Both the position numbers and the translations under genes were made by a program. This document shows positions 16,877 through 26,109 of a DNA stretch of 64,000 bases, piece by piece. The stretch comes from Desulfovibrio sp. (GTDB lineage Bacteria > Desulfobacterota > Desulfovibrionia > Desulfovibrionales > Desulfovibrionaceae): NCBI GenBank assembly GCA_030145055.1, contig JAQYWK010000001.1, positions 682,001-746,000 of the forward strand, written 5' to 3'. The notes beneath the pieces were generated by a model. It was given only the letters and a program-made list of their open reading frames with translations. It searched no databases and was not told where the DNA came from. Position 1 is the stretch's first letter; the number at the start of each line of letters is the position of its first letter.

Positions 16877-17440
16877 CTATTCTTTGTTAACAGAGGATTC
16901 TGGATCGCGAAGATCTTCGTTGTATTCTTCTGACAAGGGCTGAACAGTATCTTCAACATTTATGAGCTTCCCCCATATCATGGCGAGTGCTGTTTGAAGT
17001 GCTTCAGGCCATTTATCTTGTTCGAACTTGCCTGCAAAATGTTTTTGCTGAAGATCATCAATAAATTGCTGACCTAGAGCTAAACGGACTAGGGGGGGGA
17101 AGTGAAATATGACTTGATCGTATTCAGGCGCTATGCCGATGAACATTTCCTTGGGGTCGGGTGAAATGTTGGTCATGCGCTCATTCATTATGTGCACTTT
17201 TGTGACGACACCGAACTCGGAACGCATGCTTCTTACGAATCCTTTTATGTAATCTCTCTCGTTATTATTGAGAACTTTGGTTTGATCCCAAAGTGAGTTT
17301 CTTCCTTGCAGTTTTTCAAGGGTAGACATGTTATTCTGCCAAAAAGCCCATCCTACAAGAGAGAAAATTACAAGCATTCCAAGTAATCTCATAAATTTTT
17401 CTTTGCGTGTGTTGCCCTTAGGTGCGATATTCAGTCTCAT
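16877..17440 (-). CDS. Membrane-anchored TPM-domain-like protein
   Basis: A 187-residue protein with a basic start, one membrane segment (about residues 20-36, [16 protein letters not shown]) and a soluble domain with [23 protein letters not shown] and [17 protein letters not shown]. That layout resembles TPM (TLP18.3/MOLO) domains, which are found in envelope-facing proteins of unclear function. The match is weak and no catalytic motif is seen. The ATG at 17440 follows AGGAAACAGC. It lies between the phosphohexomutase and RNase HI genes on the same strand, with about 100 bases to the former. Confidence 0.6.
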   Translation of the reverse strand: MRLNIAPKGNTRKEKFMRLLGMLVIFSLVGWAFWQNNMSTLEKLQGRNSLWDQTKVLNNNERDYIKGFVRSMRSEFGVVTKVHIMNERMTNISPDPKEMFIGIAPEYDQVIFHFPPLVRLALGQQFIDDLQQKHFAGKFEQDKWPEALQTALAMIWGKLINVEDTVQPLSEEYNEDLRDPESSVNKE

Positions 17441-17539
17441 GCTGTTTCCTGTTCTTTTTTTGGTACATTGCTTCCGGCTTCATTATAAGAGCTTGTCGGT
17501 CATGATAGCAAGTCTTGGCTTTGCTGTAAAAGGCTCCAT

Positions 17540-18910
17540 TTATTGTCTACTTAACTCGTCGGTTAGCCGGGATAGAAGAGGTTCGACTATGTGTCTTATT
17601 TCTATCAATCTTTCAGGAGTAGAAGCTTCAAAACGCAAAGTTAAAGCGGCCTGTGTGTTGGATGCTCTAATGAGCGCCCAACCGTCTGCAAAAACGATTC
17701 GCGCTCCGTCTATGTCTATGACATCGTATTCTGTTTTAAACTGGGTTGTGGCTAAGTCTACCAGCTCAAATTTGATCTTTTCAGGGCAATCTATGCGGAG
17801 TTCCGGAGTAAAAAAAGTTTCCGGCCAATCTTCAAGCATCTGGGATAGTGGTTTTTCTTCCTGTGAAAGAATTTCAATTAATCGCAGGGCCGCGTATAGC
17901 CCGTCGTCGAATCCGTAGAAACGATCAGCAAAGAATATATGACCGCTCATCTCGCCGCCGAGACCTGCGCCTGTTTCCGCCATTTTGGCTTTCATAATAG
18001 AATGGCCCGTTTTAGCCATGAGCGGTTTTCCGCCGTTTTTTGCGATGTCGTCAAATAGCAAGTGACTGCATTTTACATCCGCAATCACCATTTCACCGGG
18101 TATTTTGCGGAGCATGTCCCGCGCGTATATTGCTAAGAGGCGGTCGCCGGGCATCAGCTTGCCAGTTTCATCAACGGCGCCTATCCGGTCAGCGTCGCCA
18201 TCAAGGCCAATTCCGGCTTCGGCTCCATGATCTACAACGGCCTTAAGTAAGTCCCCCATGTATGCTTCAACTACAGGGTCGGGATGATGGTTAGGGAAAT
18301 CGCCATCTGGATCACAATATAAAGGAACGACTTCTGCGCCAGCTTGGCGGAGCAACTCAAGTGCAATATGTCCCCCTGCGCCGTTACCACCGTCGAGGAC
18401 CACTTTGACGGGTCTTTTTAATTTGATGCCGGAGAGCAGGTCTTCAATATAGTATGGGACAATATTGTGGAAGGAAGCCATGCCTGATCCTTCTGCAAAA
18501 TTTCCGCTATCCATAATGTTGTAAATATCTTGAATATCACCGCTGTGTATGGTGGTATCTTTGCCCCATATTTTAAATCCGTTAAACTCTGGTGGGTTAT
18601 GGCTGGCGGTGATCATAACACCCGCCTTGTAGTTCAACTTTTTGGCAGCAAAGTAGAATGCAGGGCTGGGTACAAGGTCTAGAAAAAGTACATCCACGCC
18701 GGATTTGTTAAGCCCACGCAGTATGGCTGCCTGATAAGCGGGGGAGCTGTGTCTACAATCATGTCCGATGACAGCGCGGTCCCATCCTTTGTTTATAAAC
18801 CATGTGCCACATGCATGGCCTAAGTTTTCCACCCATTCTTCATCAAAATCTTTATCCACAACTCCGCGAATATCGTACGCTCTGAAAATTTCTCTGTTCA
18901 TGGGTTTCAT
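17540..18910 (-). CDS. Phosphomannomutase/phosphoglucomutase
   Basis: Interconverts hexose 1- and 6-phosphates for sugar-nucleotide and polysaccharide synthesis. At 456 residues it matches AlgC/ManB-type alpha-D-phosphohexomutases. It starts MNREIFRAYDIRGV, has the phosphoserine loop MITASHNPPEFNG (S103) and the metal-binding loop LDGDADRIG (D237, D239, D241). The sugar-binding region GGEMSGHIFF and the phosphate-binding end RASNTQAALTLRFEA are present. The first ATG (18910) is chosen because GGAGG lies seven bases upstream. Transcription is divergent from hflK across a 333-base gap. Confidence 0.93.
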   Translation of the reverse strand: MKPMNREIFRAYDIRGVVDKDFDEEWVENLGHACGTWFINKGWDRAVIGHDCRHSSPAYQAAILRGLNKSGVDVLFLDLVPSPAFYFAAKKLNYKAGVMITASHNPPEFNGFKIWGKDTTIHSGDIQDIYNIMDSGNFAEGSGMASFHNIVPYYIEDLLSGIKLKRPVKVVLDGGNGAGGHIALELLRQAGAEVVPLYCDPDGDFPNHHPDPVVEAYMGDLLKAVVDHGAEAGIGLDGDADRIGAVDETGKLMPGDRLLAIYARDMLRKIPGEMVIADVKCSHLLFDDIAKNGGKPLMAKTGHSIMKAKMAETGAGLGGEMSGHIFFADRFYGFDDGLYAALRLIEILSQEEKPLSQMLEDWPETFFTPELRIDCPEKIKFELVDLATTQFKTEYDVIDIDGARIVFADGWALIRASNTQAALTLRFEASTPERLIEIRHIVEPLLSRLTDELSRQ

Positions 18911-19243
18911 AGCTAAACCTCCAATATATTTAGTGGATAATGATTTATTGTAATAAGTCTTTGTTAACCCAGATAAAGCCGGAATGTACCCTCATGTCAA
19001 CTATAAGCGAGTAATCTCTTAATTCCAAGTAGACCTTATATCTTAGTAATTGAAACAGCCCTGCCGGATATCGTCGGGATGGCTATTTTGTGTTTAAATA
19101 AATCTTCGTAAATTGATTCTGCATATCCGTTTAGCTCCTCGCTTTCCGTCTATTTATCTTGCTGTGGTTGTTTTTTCAATAATCTTCCCATGTATTGTCC
19201 GATCTTCCTTGACCTGCTCACTTTGCTCGCATATTAAATTAAC
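18911..19243. other. Intergenic gap between divergent phosphohexomutase and hflK genes
   Basis: 333 bases without a gene. It must hold both promoters. A small imperfect hairpin (AGCC 19057-19060 with GGCT 19081-19084, enclosing CCG/CGG) is followed by TATTTTGTG. No strong regulator site is visible. Confidence 0.45.
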
Positions 19244-20320
19244 ATGAACTGGGACTGGGACAAACTATCGGAACAACGGCAGAGGAACACTGGCTCTAAA
19301 CCGCCGGGTGTGGATGAAATTAACTCCACGATCAAAAAATTTCGCGGCTCCGGATTACCGGGTGGCAAATATATCATAATCGGAATCGTCGTACTCTGGT
19401 TTCTTTCAGGAATCTACATTGTAGAACCTGATGAAGTCGGTGTTGTGACCCGTTTTGGTAAATACATTACCACCACTAACCCTGGCCCGCACTACCACCT
19501 ACCGGTTCCTATTGAATCGGTAATGAAACCACAAGTTACACGCATTAGGCGTGTCGAAGTTGGTTTCCGTTCCTTTGGATCTTCCCGCTCATTCACACAG
19601 GGGCAATCCCGGAACGTCCCTGAAGAATCTTTGATGCTGACAGGTGATGAGAACATCGTTGATGTTCAATTTATCGTTCAGTATCAGATTAAAGATCCTG
19701 TTGATTACCTTTTCAAGGTAACCAATCAGAATAAGACTCTTCAGGACGCCGCCGAAGCCGCCATGCGTGAAGTTATCGGTAAGACCAAAATTGAATTGGC
19801 ACTTACCACTGGTAAGTTGCAGATTCAGACTGAAACCAGAGCTTTGCTACAACAAATTGTGGATTCGTATGAGCTTGGTGTGAATGTTCTTGCAGTACAG
19901 CTGCAAAATGTTCATCCACCGGCCGAAGTTGTTGACGCCTTTAAGGACGTTGCAAGTGCTCGTGAAGATAAAAGCCGCTACATCAACGAAGCTGAAGCAT
20001 ATCGTAATGATATTCTGCCGAAAGCTCGTGGTCAGGCCGCTGTTATCCTTAACAAAGCTGAAGCGTACAAGGAAACTAAAATACGTGTAGCTGAAGGTGA
20101 GGCTAAGAGATTCATGGCTGTTTATCGCGAATACTCAAAAGCGAAGGACATTACGGTTAAACGTTTGTATCTGGAAACAATGGAAAACATTCTTTCCGAT
20201 CCTGATGTTAGTAAGGTCATTCTCTCAGAGAGTGCTTCGAAAAGAGCTTTGCCATTCCTGTCTTTGGACGGGGGCTCGTTCCCTGCGAATGCTATAAATA
20301 ATAATAAGGGGGTAAAGTAA
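19244..20320 (+). CDS. hflK: Membrane protease regulator HflK
   Basis: A 358-residue SPFH/prohibitin protein that, with HflC, forms a membrane cage around the FtsH protease. A short hydrophilic, Gly/Pro-containing start (WDWDKL...GSKPPGV) precedes one membrane segment (about 44-60, KYIIIGIVVLWFLSGIYI), then the SPFH domain with VEPDEVGVVTRFGKY and GPHYHLPVPIE, and an Ala/Glu-rich coiled-coil region (SAREDKSRYINEAEAY). The stop overlaps the hflC start by one base (TAATG), implying translational coupling. The ATG at 19244 has no strong ribosome site. Confidence 0.95.
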   Translation: MNWDWDKLSEQRQRNTGSKPPGVDEINSTIKKFRGSGLPGGKYIIIGIVVLWFLSGIYIVEPDEVGVVTRFGKYITTTNPGPHYHLPVPIESVMKPQVTRIRRVEVGFRSFGSSRSFTQGQSRNVPEESLMLTGDENIVDVQFIVQYQIKDPVDYLFKVTNQNKTLQDAAEAAMREVIGKTKIELALTTGKLQIQTETRALLQQIVDSYELGVNVLAVQLQNVHPPAEVVDAFKDVASAREDKSRYINEAEAYRNDILPKARGQAAVILNKAEAYKETKIRVAEGEAKRFMAVYREYSKAKDITVKRLYLETMENILSDPDVSKVILSESASKRALPFLSLDGGSFPANAINNNKGVK

Positions 20321-21177
20321 TGAGTTTACTTAAAAAAAGCTCCGCTCCCCTGGCAATATTACTTATAGTTTTAGTACTCGGTTTTTTACAAAGTGCATTC
20401 ATTGTAAAGCAGACTGAGAAGGCAATTGTATTACAGCTTGGTAAGCCTAAAGCCGGACCTCTTGGACCGGGACTTCATTTTAAACTTCCGTTCGTTCAGA
20501 ACGTGATTTACTTTGATTCACGCTTGCTCGAGTATGATGCTCGTCCTGCTGAGATTCTGACTAAAGATAAGAAGAACATGGTTGTGGATAACTACTCCAA
20601 GTGGCGCATTACGGACCCCTTGCAGTTTTACCGTACCGTTACTTCTATTCCTCGTGCTCAGGCTCGTCTTGATGATATCATCTACGCTGAGCTTCGAGTC
20701 GCTCTCGGTGGATATACCTTGATTGAGATTATCTCCAGTGACCGTACTGCCATTATGACAGAGGTTACTTTGAAATCGAACGAACTAGTTTCAGCTTATG
20801 GAATCGAGATCAATGATGTACGTATTAAACGTACTGATCTACCACCTGAAAACGCCCGTGCTATTTACGGACGTATGAGGGCGGAACGTGAACGTATGGC
20901 TAAGCAGTATCGTTCTCAGGGTAGCGAAGCTTCAGCCCGCATCACTGCGCAGGCTGATAAAGAAAGAGCAATCACTCTGGCTGATGCCAACCTCAAAGCA
21001 GAAATTCTTCGAGGTGAGGGTGATGGGATTGCTACTAAAACATACGCTGACAGTTTCGGAAAGGCCGCTGGATTCTACGAATTCAAGAAGTCTCTGGAAG
21101 CATATGAAAGAGGTTTCAAGGACAACACACGGATCATCCTTTCACAGGATAATCCATTCTTGAAATACATGAAGTAG
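20320..21177 (+). CDS. hflC: Membrane protease regulator HflC
   Basis: Partner of HflK in the SPFH complex that controls FtsH. 285 residues: an N-terminal membrane anchor (about 10-27, LAILLIVLVLGFLQSAF), an SPFH domain with VKQTEKAIVLQLGKP, GPGLHFKLPFVQNV and FDSRLLEYDARP, and a C-terminal helical region containing MRAERERMAKQYRSQG, the typical HflC signature. It overlaps hflK by one base. The C-terminus ends in LSQDNPFLKYMK. A GC-rich hairpin without a T-run follows 20 bases later. Confidence 0.95.
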   Translation: MSLLKKSSAPLAILLIVLVLGFLQSAFIVKQTEKAIVLQLGKPKAGPLGPGLHFKLPFVQNVIYFDSRLLEYDARPAEILTKDKKNMVVDNYSKWRITDPLQFYRTVTSIPRAQARLDDIIYAELRVALGGYTLIEIISSDRTAIMTEVTLKSNELVSAYGIEINDVRIKRTDLPPENARAIYGRMRAERERMAKQYRSQGSEASARITAQADKERAITLADANLKAEILRGEGDGIATKTYADSFGKAAGFYEFKKSLEAYERGFKDNTRIILSQDNPFLKYMK

Positions 21178-21196
21178 TAGTTATTAAAATAAGAAC

Positions 21197-21228
21197 ATGG
21201 GGGAACTTTCTGAAGAAAGTTCCCCCAT
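21197..21228. repeat. Perfect 14-bp stem hairpin after hflC, probable dispersed repeat
   Basis: ATGGGGGAACTTTC pairs exactly with GAAAGTTCCCCCAT around a TGAA loop. There is no T-run; instead a C-rich stretch and ACTTTTAACGGGGG follow. Its form resembles repeated intergenic hairpins I associate with Desulfovibrio genomes. It could act as a transcript 3'-end stabiliser or a factor-dependent terminator. Confidence 0.6.
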
Positions 21229-21321
21229 ACCCCCTCAAAGACTTTTAACGGGGGAAGCCGTTTCCCAATATTAGGACCTCCTTATATTCGGAAACTTTTT
21301 TTTTGAATACACAGGGGCTAC

Positions 21322-22455
21322 ATGAAAATACCGCAGAAACATGTTGTGGTTGGAGCAGGCATTACAGGGACAGTCATTGCGCGCCGCATTGCGGATGATT
21401 GTGGCGAGCAGGTACTTGTTATTGATAGCCGAGATCATATCGGGGGCAATTGCTATAGCCGCTTTGACCCTGAAACGGGCGTTGAGGTCCATAGCTACGG
21501 CACACATATTTTTCATACCTCCGAACGTAGAGTTTGGGATTACCTGAATCACTTCACAGAGTTCAATAGTTATCGTCATAAAGTGCTGACCACTTATAAT
21601 AATCGCACCTATCATATGCCTGTGAATTTACAGACGATTAATTCTTTCTTCGGCTTAAGCTTGCGGCCTCACGAAGTCGCAGAATTTATTAAAGAGCAGA
21701 GCGAGAAAGAGAACATCACCGACCCCCAAAATTTGGAAGAAAAGGCGATTAGCCTGATTGGGCGTGATCTGTATGAGGCGTTTGTTAAGGGATATACTCT
21801 TAAGCAATGGGAATGCGACCCGCGCGAACTTTCCGCTGAAATTATCAGCCGTTTACCTTTTCGCCATACTTACGAATGTGATTATTTCACTTGCCGCTAT
21901 CAGGGCTTACCTTATGAAGGTTACGGCAAAATGTTTGAGAACATGTTGGATCATGAGCTGATTACAGTTCAGCTGGAAACAGACTTTTTTGATATTCGTA
22001 AAGATTTGCCGGAAGATTGCACCGTTTACTATTCAGGCCCGGTGGATAAATTTTTCGATTACTGCCACGGTGAGCTAACGTGGCGCTCGCTTCGCTTCGA
22101 GTATGAGCATGAGGATGTAGCAGATTATCAGGGTACTTCGGTCATGAACTATGCGGATATAGATGTGCCTTACACCCGCATTCATGAATATCAGCATCTA
22201 CATCCAGAACGTGAGAACAAGAGTGGCAAGACCGTCATCTCACGCGAGTTCTCAATGAAATGGAAGCAGGGCGAAGAACCATACTATCCCGTTAACACCG
22301 CAGAAGACCGCAAGATGATGGAATTGTACCGTAGCGATGCTGAGAAGCTTGAGCGGGTACATTTCACAGGCAGGCTCGGGCAGTATAAATACTATGACAT
22401 GGATAAGGCTGTGCTGGCGGCGCTTGAGATTTGTGATGAGGTTTTGAAGGCGTAG
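21322..22455 (+). CDS. glf: UDP-galactopyranose mutase
   Basis: A flavoenzyme that converts UDP-galactopyranose to UDP-galactofuranose for cell-surface polysaccharide. 377 residues, standard length. The FAD-binding HVVVGAGITGTVIARRIA is at the N-terminus, followed by VIDSRDHIGGNCYS and HSYGTHIFHTS, and later FVKGYTLKQWECDP, SRLPFRHTYECDYF and YTRIHEYQHLHPE, all typical of Glf. The ending FTGRLGQYKYYDMDKAV is the conserved FAD contact. It stands alone, with no other polysaccharide genes directly beside it, and has its own terminator at 22494. Confidence 0.96.
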   Translation: MKIPQKHVVVGAGITGTVIARRIADDCGEQVLVIDSRDHIGGNCYSRFDPETGVEVHSYGTHIFHTSERRVWDYLNHFTEFNSYRHKVLTTYNNRTYHMPVNLQTINSFFGLSLRPHEVAEFIKEQSEKENITDPQNLEEKAISLIGRDLYEAFVKGYTLKQWECDPRELSAEIISRLPFRHTYECDYFTCRYQGLPYEGYGKMFENMLDHELITVQLETDFFDIRKDLPEDCTVYYSGPVDKFFDYCHGELTWRSLRFEYEHEDVADYQGTSVMNYADIDVPYTRIHEYQHLHPERENKSGKTVISREFSMKWKQGEEPYYPVNTAEDRKMMELYRSDAEKLERVHFTGRLGQYKYYDMDKAVLAALEICDEVLKA

Positions 22456-22493
22456 TATTGTGACATGCTGGTTTGTTGTGTTCAAAACAAAAT

Positions 22494-22530
22494 AAAGCTC
22501 TCCTGCAAAAGAATCAGGAGAGCTTTTATA
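22494..22530. terminator. Terminator between glf and the DUF900 lipoprotein gene
   Basis: AAAGCTCTCCTG (22494-22505) pairs perfectly with CAGGAGAGCTTT (22515-22526) and is followed by TATAAT. It serves the plus-strand glf gene. Confidence 0.75.
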
Positions 22531-22637
22531 ATTTGCAATCAGCCCAGTGTTTACAAAGGTAAACGGTGCCAAGTTAACCCCTTGTTTCTGTCGTTTACTA
22601 GGGCTTAATAGCGCGTTGTGATTCCTTGTATATATAT

Positions 22638-23723
22638 CTACTGACTATACGGACACTGTTCCTCTTTGTGGATAGTTGCGGAGATAGCTCCGAGCACTGT
22701 TCCTTTCTTGTTATAGTACTTGGTCCCGTCAATGCTAGTTTCCATAGATGTTGCATTAACAAATCTAAGCCCTTGGATTGGTGCTAGGTCTTTTTTCACG
22801 TCCGCAAGTCTGACTCCAGCTCTTTGCGAATGTGATTCTTTCATTCCTTTGTCGCGATTTGAACCATAGACCGTGATCTTGGTTTCCGTACCAACCATTG
22901 ATGGCATTATCTTATTCGTGAATACGTTGCGGTTGATGTCTGGAGTTATGAGGAAGAGATCTATAAACTTGGCCATATCGTCTGGATCTAGAGAACTTTT
23001 AAGGTCCGCAAAAACCTCGCTCAGAGGTAGGCAGCCCATGCTGTGTCCCACTAAATAGATGGCGTTGGTGTCGGTTTTGGTCGCAACCTCGGTTAGGAGT
23101 TCGAGTAGTTGGGGTCTTGCGTTCTTAGCTGTCTGTTCATCTGAGATATAATCAAGCTTAGCTCCACTTGTGGGCCAACTATAAAAGAGTGTGGCTCCGT
23201 TGAATTGGAGTTTATAACTCACCCTTGCTGTGAGAAGGGCGGTCTCTTCAAAGGAAATATTATATCCGGGTACGAAAACAAGTGTGGCTTTCTCAGAATT
23301 GTCTGCGAAACGCATATCAATGTTGTCGCTCATGCCGCGCATGGGTAGAGCTCTGATGTCGAGTAATCCATAGTTTCCTACAGAAGACTTATCGAAGCTA
23401 CGTATTGTGAAATTGGATTTTTGCAGACTGCCCATTTTCTCATCATATGGGACAGTTACAGAGCATGATCCCCAAGTTATAGGGCCATTTTTGTCTGTGT
23501 AGTAGTCTGTCGCAATTGTTTTCCCTGTGGTCGCTCTATTACTTGCGTAGAAAAGCTCAATTTCTTGATAGGGATCAGCGGTGCTCAAATTATTGGCGAA
23601 CTTTGTGTACCAGCATTCACTGCTTTCCGCCTGTTTCTTTGAACTGCACGCTGGCAGTGCTGTAAGCAGGGCTATAAAGAATAATGCAATAACAATATTA
23701 TATGATTGATGTTTCTTTTTCAT
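22638..23723 (-). CDS. DUF900-like alpha/beta-hydrolase lipoprotein
   Basis: A 361-residue putative lipoprotein: signal with lipobox LPAC (cysteine at about residue 26), then a segment IELFYASNRATTG and an alpha/beta-hydrolase domain with LVFVPGYNISFEETALLTA, FNGATLFYSWPTSG and the nucleophile elbow YLVGHSMGCLPLSEV. This series is the hallmark of DUF900 proteins, presumed esterases or lipases of unknown substrate. The catalytic acid may lie in LITPDINRNVF, and a histidine near SHSQRAG, but I cannot fix them. It is likely anchored in the outer or inner membrane. The ATG follows GGAGG at good spacing. It is transcribed after the HD-HAD gene. Confidence 0.87.
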   Translation of the reverse strand: MKKKHQSYNIVIALFFIALLTALPACSSKKQAESSECWYTKFANNLSTADPYQEIELFYASNRATTGKTIATDYYTDKNGPITWGSCSVTVPYDEKMGSLQKSNFTIRSFDKSSVGNYGLLDIRALPMRGMSDNIDMRFADNSEKATLVFVPGYNISFEETALLTARVSYKLQFNGATLFYSWPTSGAKLDYISDEQTAKNARPQLLELLTEVATKTDTNAIYLVGHSMGCLPLSEVFADLKSSLDPDDMAKFIDLFLITPDINRNVFTNKIMPSMVGTETKITVYGSNRDKGMKESHSQRAGVRLADVKKDLAPIQGLRFVNATSMETSIDGTKYYNKKGTVLGAISATIHKEEQCPYSQ

Positions 23724-23834
23724 GTGGCAGAATCCTCCCGCACATACATTAGATAATGATGATGATAGAAATCATTACATACCATAATCATAAAGCGGCG
23801 CAAAGAGGCGAAGGCGGGTTTGTGATGTACTCTG

Positions 23835-25277
23835 TTAATACTCGGCAAGCCACTTCTGCGGGATAGACCAGCATCCTTCTTTTGCTGATTCCACAAGAGC
23901 ATCAAGTAATTGCGCAACACCGTTGTCTTCACATGCAGGGATGTGTAGGTCTGCTGAAGGCATAACTTCTTTCGCTCCGTTCGCAACGGCTGCACTTAGT
24001 CCAGTAGTTCCAAACATTGTCAGATCATTTTCGCTGTCGCCAATTGATACGCTGTTGAGGTCAGGCCAGCCTGCTTCGCGCATGATATGTATTGCCGCGG
24101 CATGTTTTCCGTGTCCTTCTGGGCATATTTCGAGGAACTGATCGGCAGTACGAACGCAGGCAAGACCGTGGTCGGCTGCTAATTGTCTGACAAATTTACA
24201 TCGTTCGCGGTCTTTGCGATCCGAATAAGTTAAAACCTTGAAGATGCCACCGTCGTTCGGGGTTGCACCTGATTGTGGTAAGATTTCTCCGACTTCAACG
24301 TATGATTGGATTTCGGACTCTGTAAGCTCCGCTCTGGTCCATATTCCGTCAGCAACATAGCTTGCGTAATTGATCCCTTCAGCGAGAAGAATGTCTTCAA
24401 TTTTTTCATATTCAGTTACAGTAGGACCATATGGACTTAGTGAGTCTTCTTTGATCATCATTGATCCGTTAACGCCGGAATGCGGGCCTTCCAATCCTGT
24501 ATCTCTCAAAAGGTCACGAATGCTGATCAAGTGTTTACCTGTGATCAGAGACATCTTGCCACCTGCTTTCTCGTAGCGGGATATGGCTTGGATTGTGTCG
24601 TTATTTAATTTTTCACCAGGTGTGATGAGTGTATTGTCTATGTCACAAAAAACCCATGGCAGAGGCTGTTGCTGATGATTAGAGATGGCTTTTACATATG
24701 AAGCTTGCGTGGCTCTTGCTTTCGGAAGAGTTATCTTTGCAATTGCTTTGGCGTCGCTGTCTGGGCCGAATCTTTTCTGGAATTCGGCGATTCTTTGACC
24801 AAAGGTAAATGATTGCCCTATAGGTGAAGTTCTGAAATCGCAGTAGCTTACGCCCTTAAGCGTTAGGTTGCTTTCAGGTGGAGGTGTAAAGTTTTGATAA
24901 ATATTGTTTATTTCGGGAAGAAATTGAATGTCGCGCGAAGTGCTTGAGTGCCATAAGACGGCTTCAATTACTTCGTCATTTGCTCCGGCATATGCTAGGT
25001 ATGCAGCGCCGTCTAAAGGGTGAAAGCCTGTTTGATGCAACTTCTCTGAGTATCCGACATCGTGAAAGAGGGCGGCTGTGATCAGGTTTTCTGCTTTTTT
25101 AAGGTTAAGCCCGGTTTGCCTGGAAATTCTTTCGGCAGTGCGTGCCGCTTGTCTCATATGGGCTAGGCGAGTTGAGCCTTCCGGATAAAATGAGCTGGCG
25201 ACTTCATCGGTGAGTGGGATATTTTCAGTTCCGGTAATATTGGGGAACAATTCTTTTAATTTGCGGGAAAGATTCAC
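23835..25277 (-). CDS. HD-domain / HAD phosphatase fusion protein
   Basis: A 480-residue protein joining two hydrolase folds. Residues 1-190 are an HD metal-dependent phosphohydrolase domain: H40 in TRLAHMRQAARTAE, the paired H72-D73 in ALFHDVGYS and D89 in GFHPLDGAAYLA. Residues about 205-470 are a Cof-type HAD domain with the nucleophile motif FCDIDNTL (D212, D214), the second-domain insertion and the closing SIGDSENDLTMFG. Both active sites look complete. HAD-Cof enzymes dephosphorylate small sugars or cofactors; HD enzymes act on nucleotides or nucleosides. The combination suggests a two-step nucleotide or sugar-phosphate breakdown, but this is inference. The gene stands alone between terminators. 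Confidence 0.85.
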   Translation of the reverse strand: MNLSRKLKELFPNITGTENIPLTDEVASSFYPEGSTRLAHMRQAARTAERISRQTGLNLKKAENLITAALFHDVGYSEKLHQTGFHPLDGAAYLAYAGANDEVIEAVLWHSSTSRDIQFLPEINNIYQNFTPPPESNLTLKGVSYCDFRTSPIGQSFTFGQRIAEFQKRFGPDSDAKAIAKITLPKARATQASYVKAISNHQQQPLPWVFCDIDNTLITPGEKLNNDTIQAISRYEKAGGKMSLITGKHLISIRDLLRDTGLEGPHSGVNGSMMIKEDSLSPYGPTVTEYEKIEDILLAEGINYASYVADGIWTRAELTESEIQSYVEVGEILPQSGATPNDGGIFKVLTYSDRKDRERCKFVRQLAADHGLACVRTADQFLEICPEGHGKHAAAIHIMREAGWPDLNSVSIGDSENDLTMFGTTGLSAAVANGAKEVMPSADLHIPACEDNGVAQLLDALVESAKEGCWSIPQKWLAEY

Positions 25278-25379
25278 GGAATTCTCCGATTGCTAATTCT
25301 TAAGTATGGGTTGAATGTTCAGCCCATTTGGTAATCTTGCTGGTTACAAAGTCAAGTTATGATCTTGTTACAAATAAAT

Positions 25380-25412
25380 AAGCCGCCTAAATCCATAGAT
25401 CTAAGCGGCTTT
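25380..25412 (-). terminator. Terminator after cmk
   Basis: AAGCCGCCTAA and CTAAGCGGCTT pair imperfectly (AGCCGC core) around an ATC-rich loop. On the minus strand the stem lies 26 bases after the cmk stop and is followed by ATTTATT. Confidence 0.6.
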
Positions 25413-25437
25413 ATATTTTAGTTTTAATTGCTTTGTA

Positions 25438-26109
25438 CTAAGCAGATATTTTTTTTACTTCGGCAACGAGTCTGTCGAAGACACTATCGATATCGAGATT
25501 GGTTGTATCAACAATGATGCCGTCATCAGCTGGCTTAAGAGGCGCTTCCTTGCGGTTGCGGTCTTTGTCGTCCCTTGTTCTGATCTGTTCAATAAGCTCT
25601 TTTATATCGGCAGGTTTGCCCATTTCTTCAAGCTGTTCGTAACGTCTACGGGCGCGTTCTTCAAGCGCCGCATCTAAAAAGAATTTGCATGGAGCCTGCG
25701 GAAAAATGACTGTTCCCATGTCTCTACCTTCGGCGATGAGAGAAGTGGTTTCACCTATCTTACGCTGAGCAATCTTCTGATAGGCGCGAACAACTGGAAT
25801 TTGGGCAAAATTAGAAGCCCACATGCCAACCGTTTCAGTACGGATGTCGTTGGTTAATGCAACTCCGTTAAGACTGAGCACAGATTCACTTCCTGATCCT
25901 GTCAGGGTGAAGGTTAACTCTTTAAGCGCCGCTTCAATCTTATCGATATCCCAGTCCCATGAACCTTCGCCCAGTTTCCATGCTGTAGCTCTGAACATTG
26001 CTCCCGTATCGAGGTATGCAATTTCAAAATGGTCAGCCAGGCGCTTAGCTAAAGTTGATTTACCAACTCCTGCCGGTCCATCAAGGGTGATGATAAAAGG
26101 GGTCGCCAT
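25438..26109 (-). CDS. cmk: Cytidylate kinase
   Basis: Phosphorylates CMP and dCMP with ATP. 223 residues, standard. The P-loop TLDGPAGVGKSTLAKRLA opens the protein, followed by AYLDTGAMFRA and the conserved IAEGRDMGTVIFPQAPCKFFLDA with ERARRRYEQL. The LID Arg residues are in IRTRDDKDRNR. The ATG overlaps the stop of hisC by one base (TAATG), so the two are translationally coupled. The hisC-cmk pair is a common arrangement. Confidence 0.97.
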   Translation of the reverse strand: MATPFIITLDGPAGVGKSTLAKRLADHFEIAYLDTGAMFRATAWKLGEGSWDWDIDKIEAALKELTFTLTGSGSESVLSLNGVALTNDIRTETVGMWASNFAQIPVVRAYQKIAQRKIGETTSLIAEGRDMGTVIFPQAPCKFFLDAALEERARRRYEQLEEMGKPADIKELIEQIRTRDDKDRNRKEAPLKPADDGIIVDTTNLDIDSVFDRLVAEVKKISA

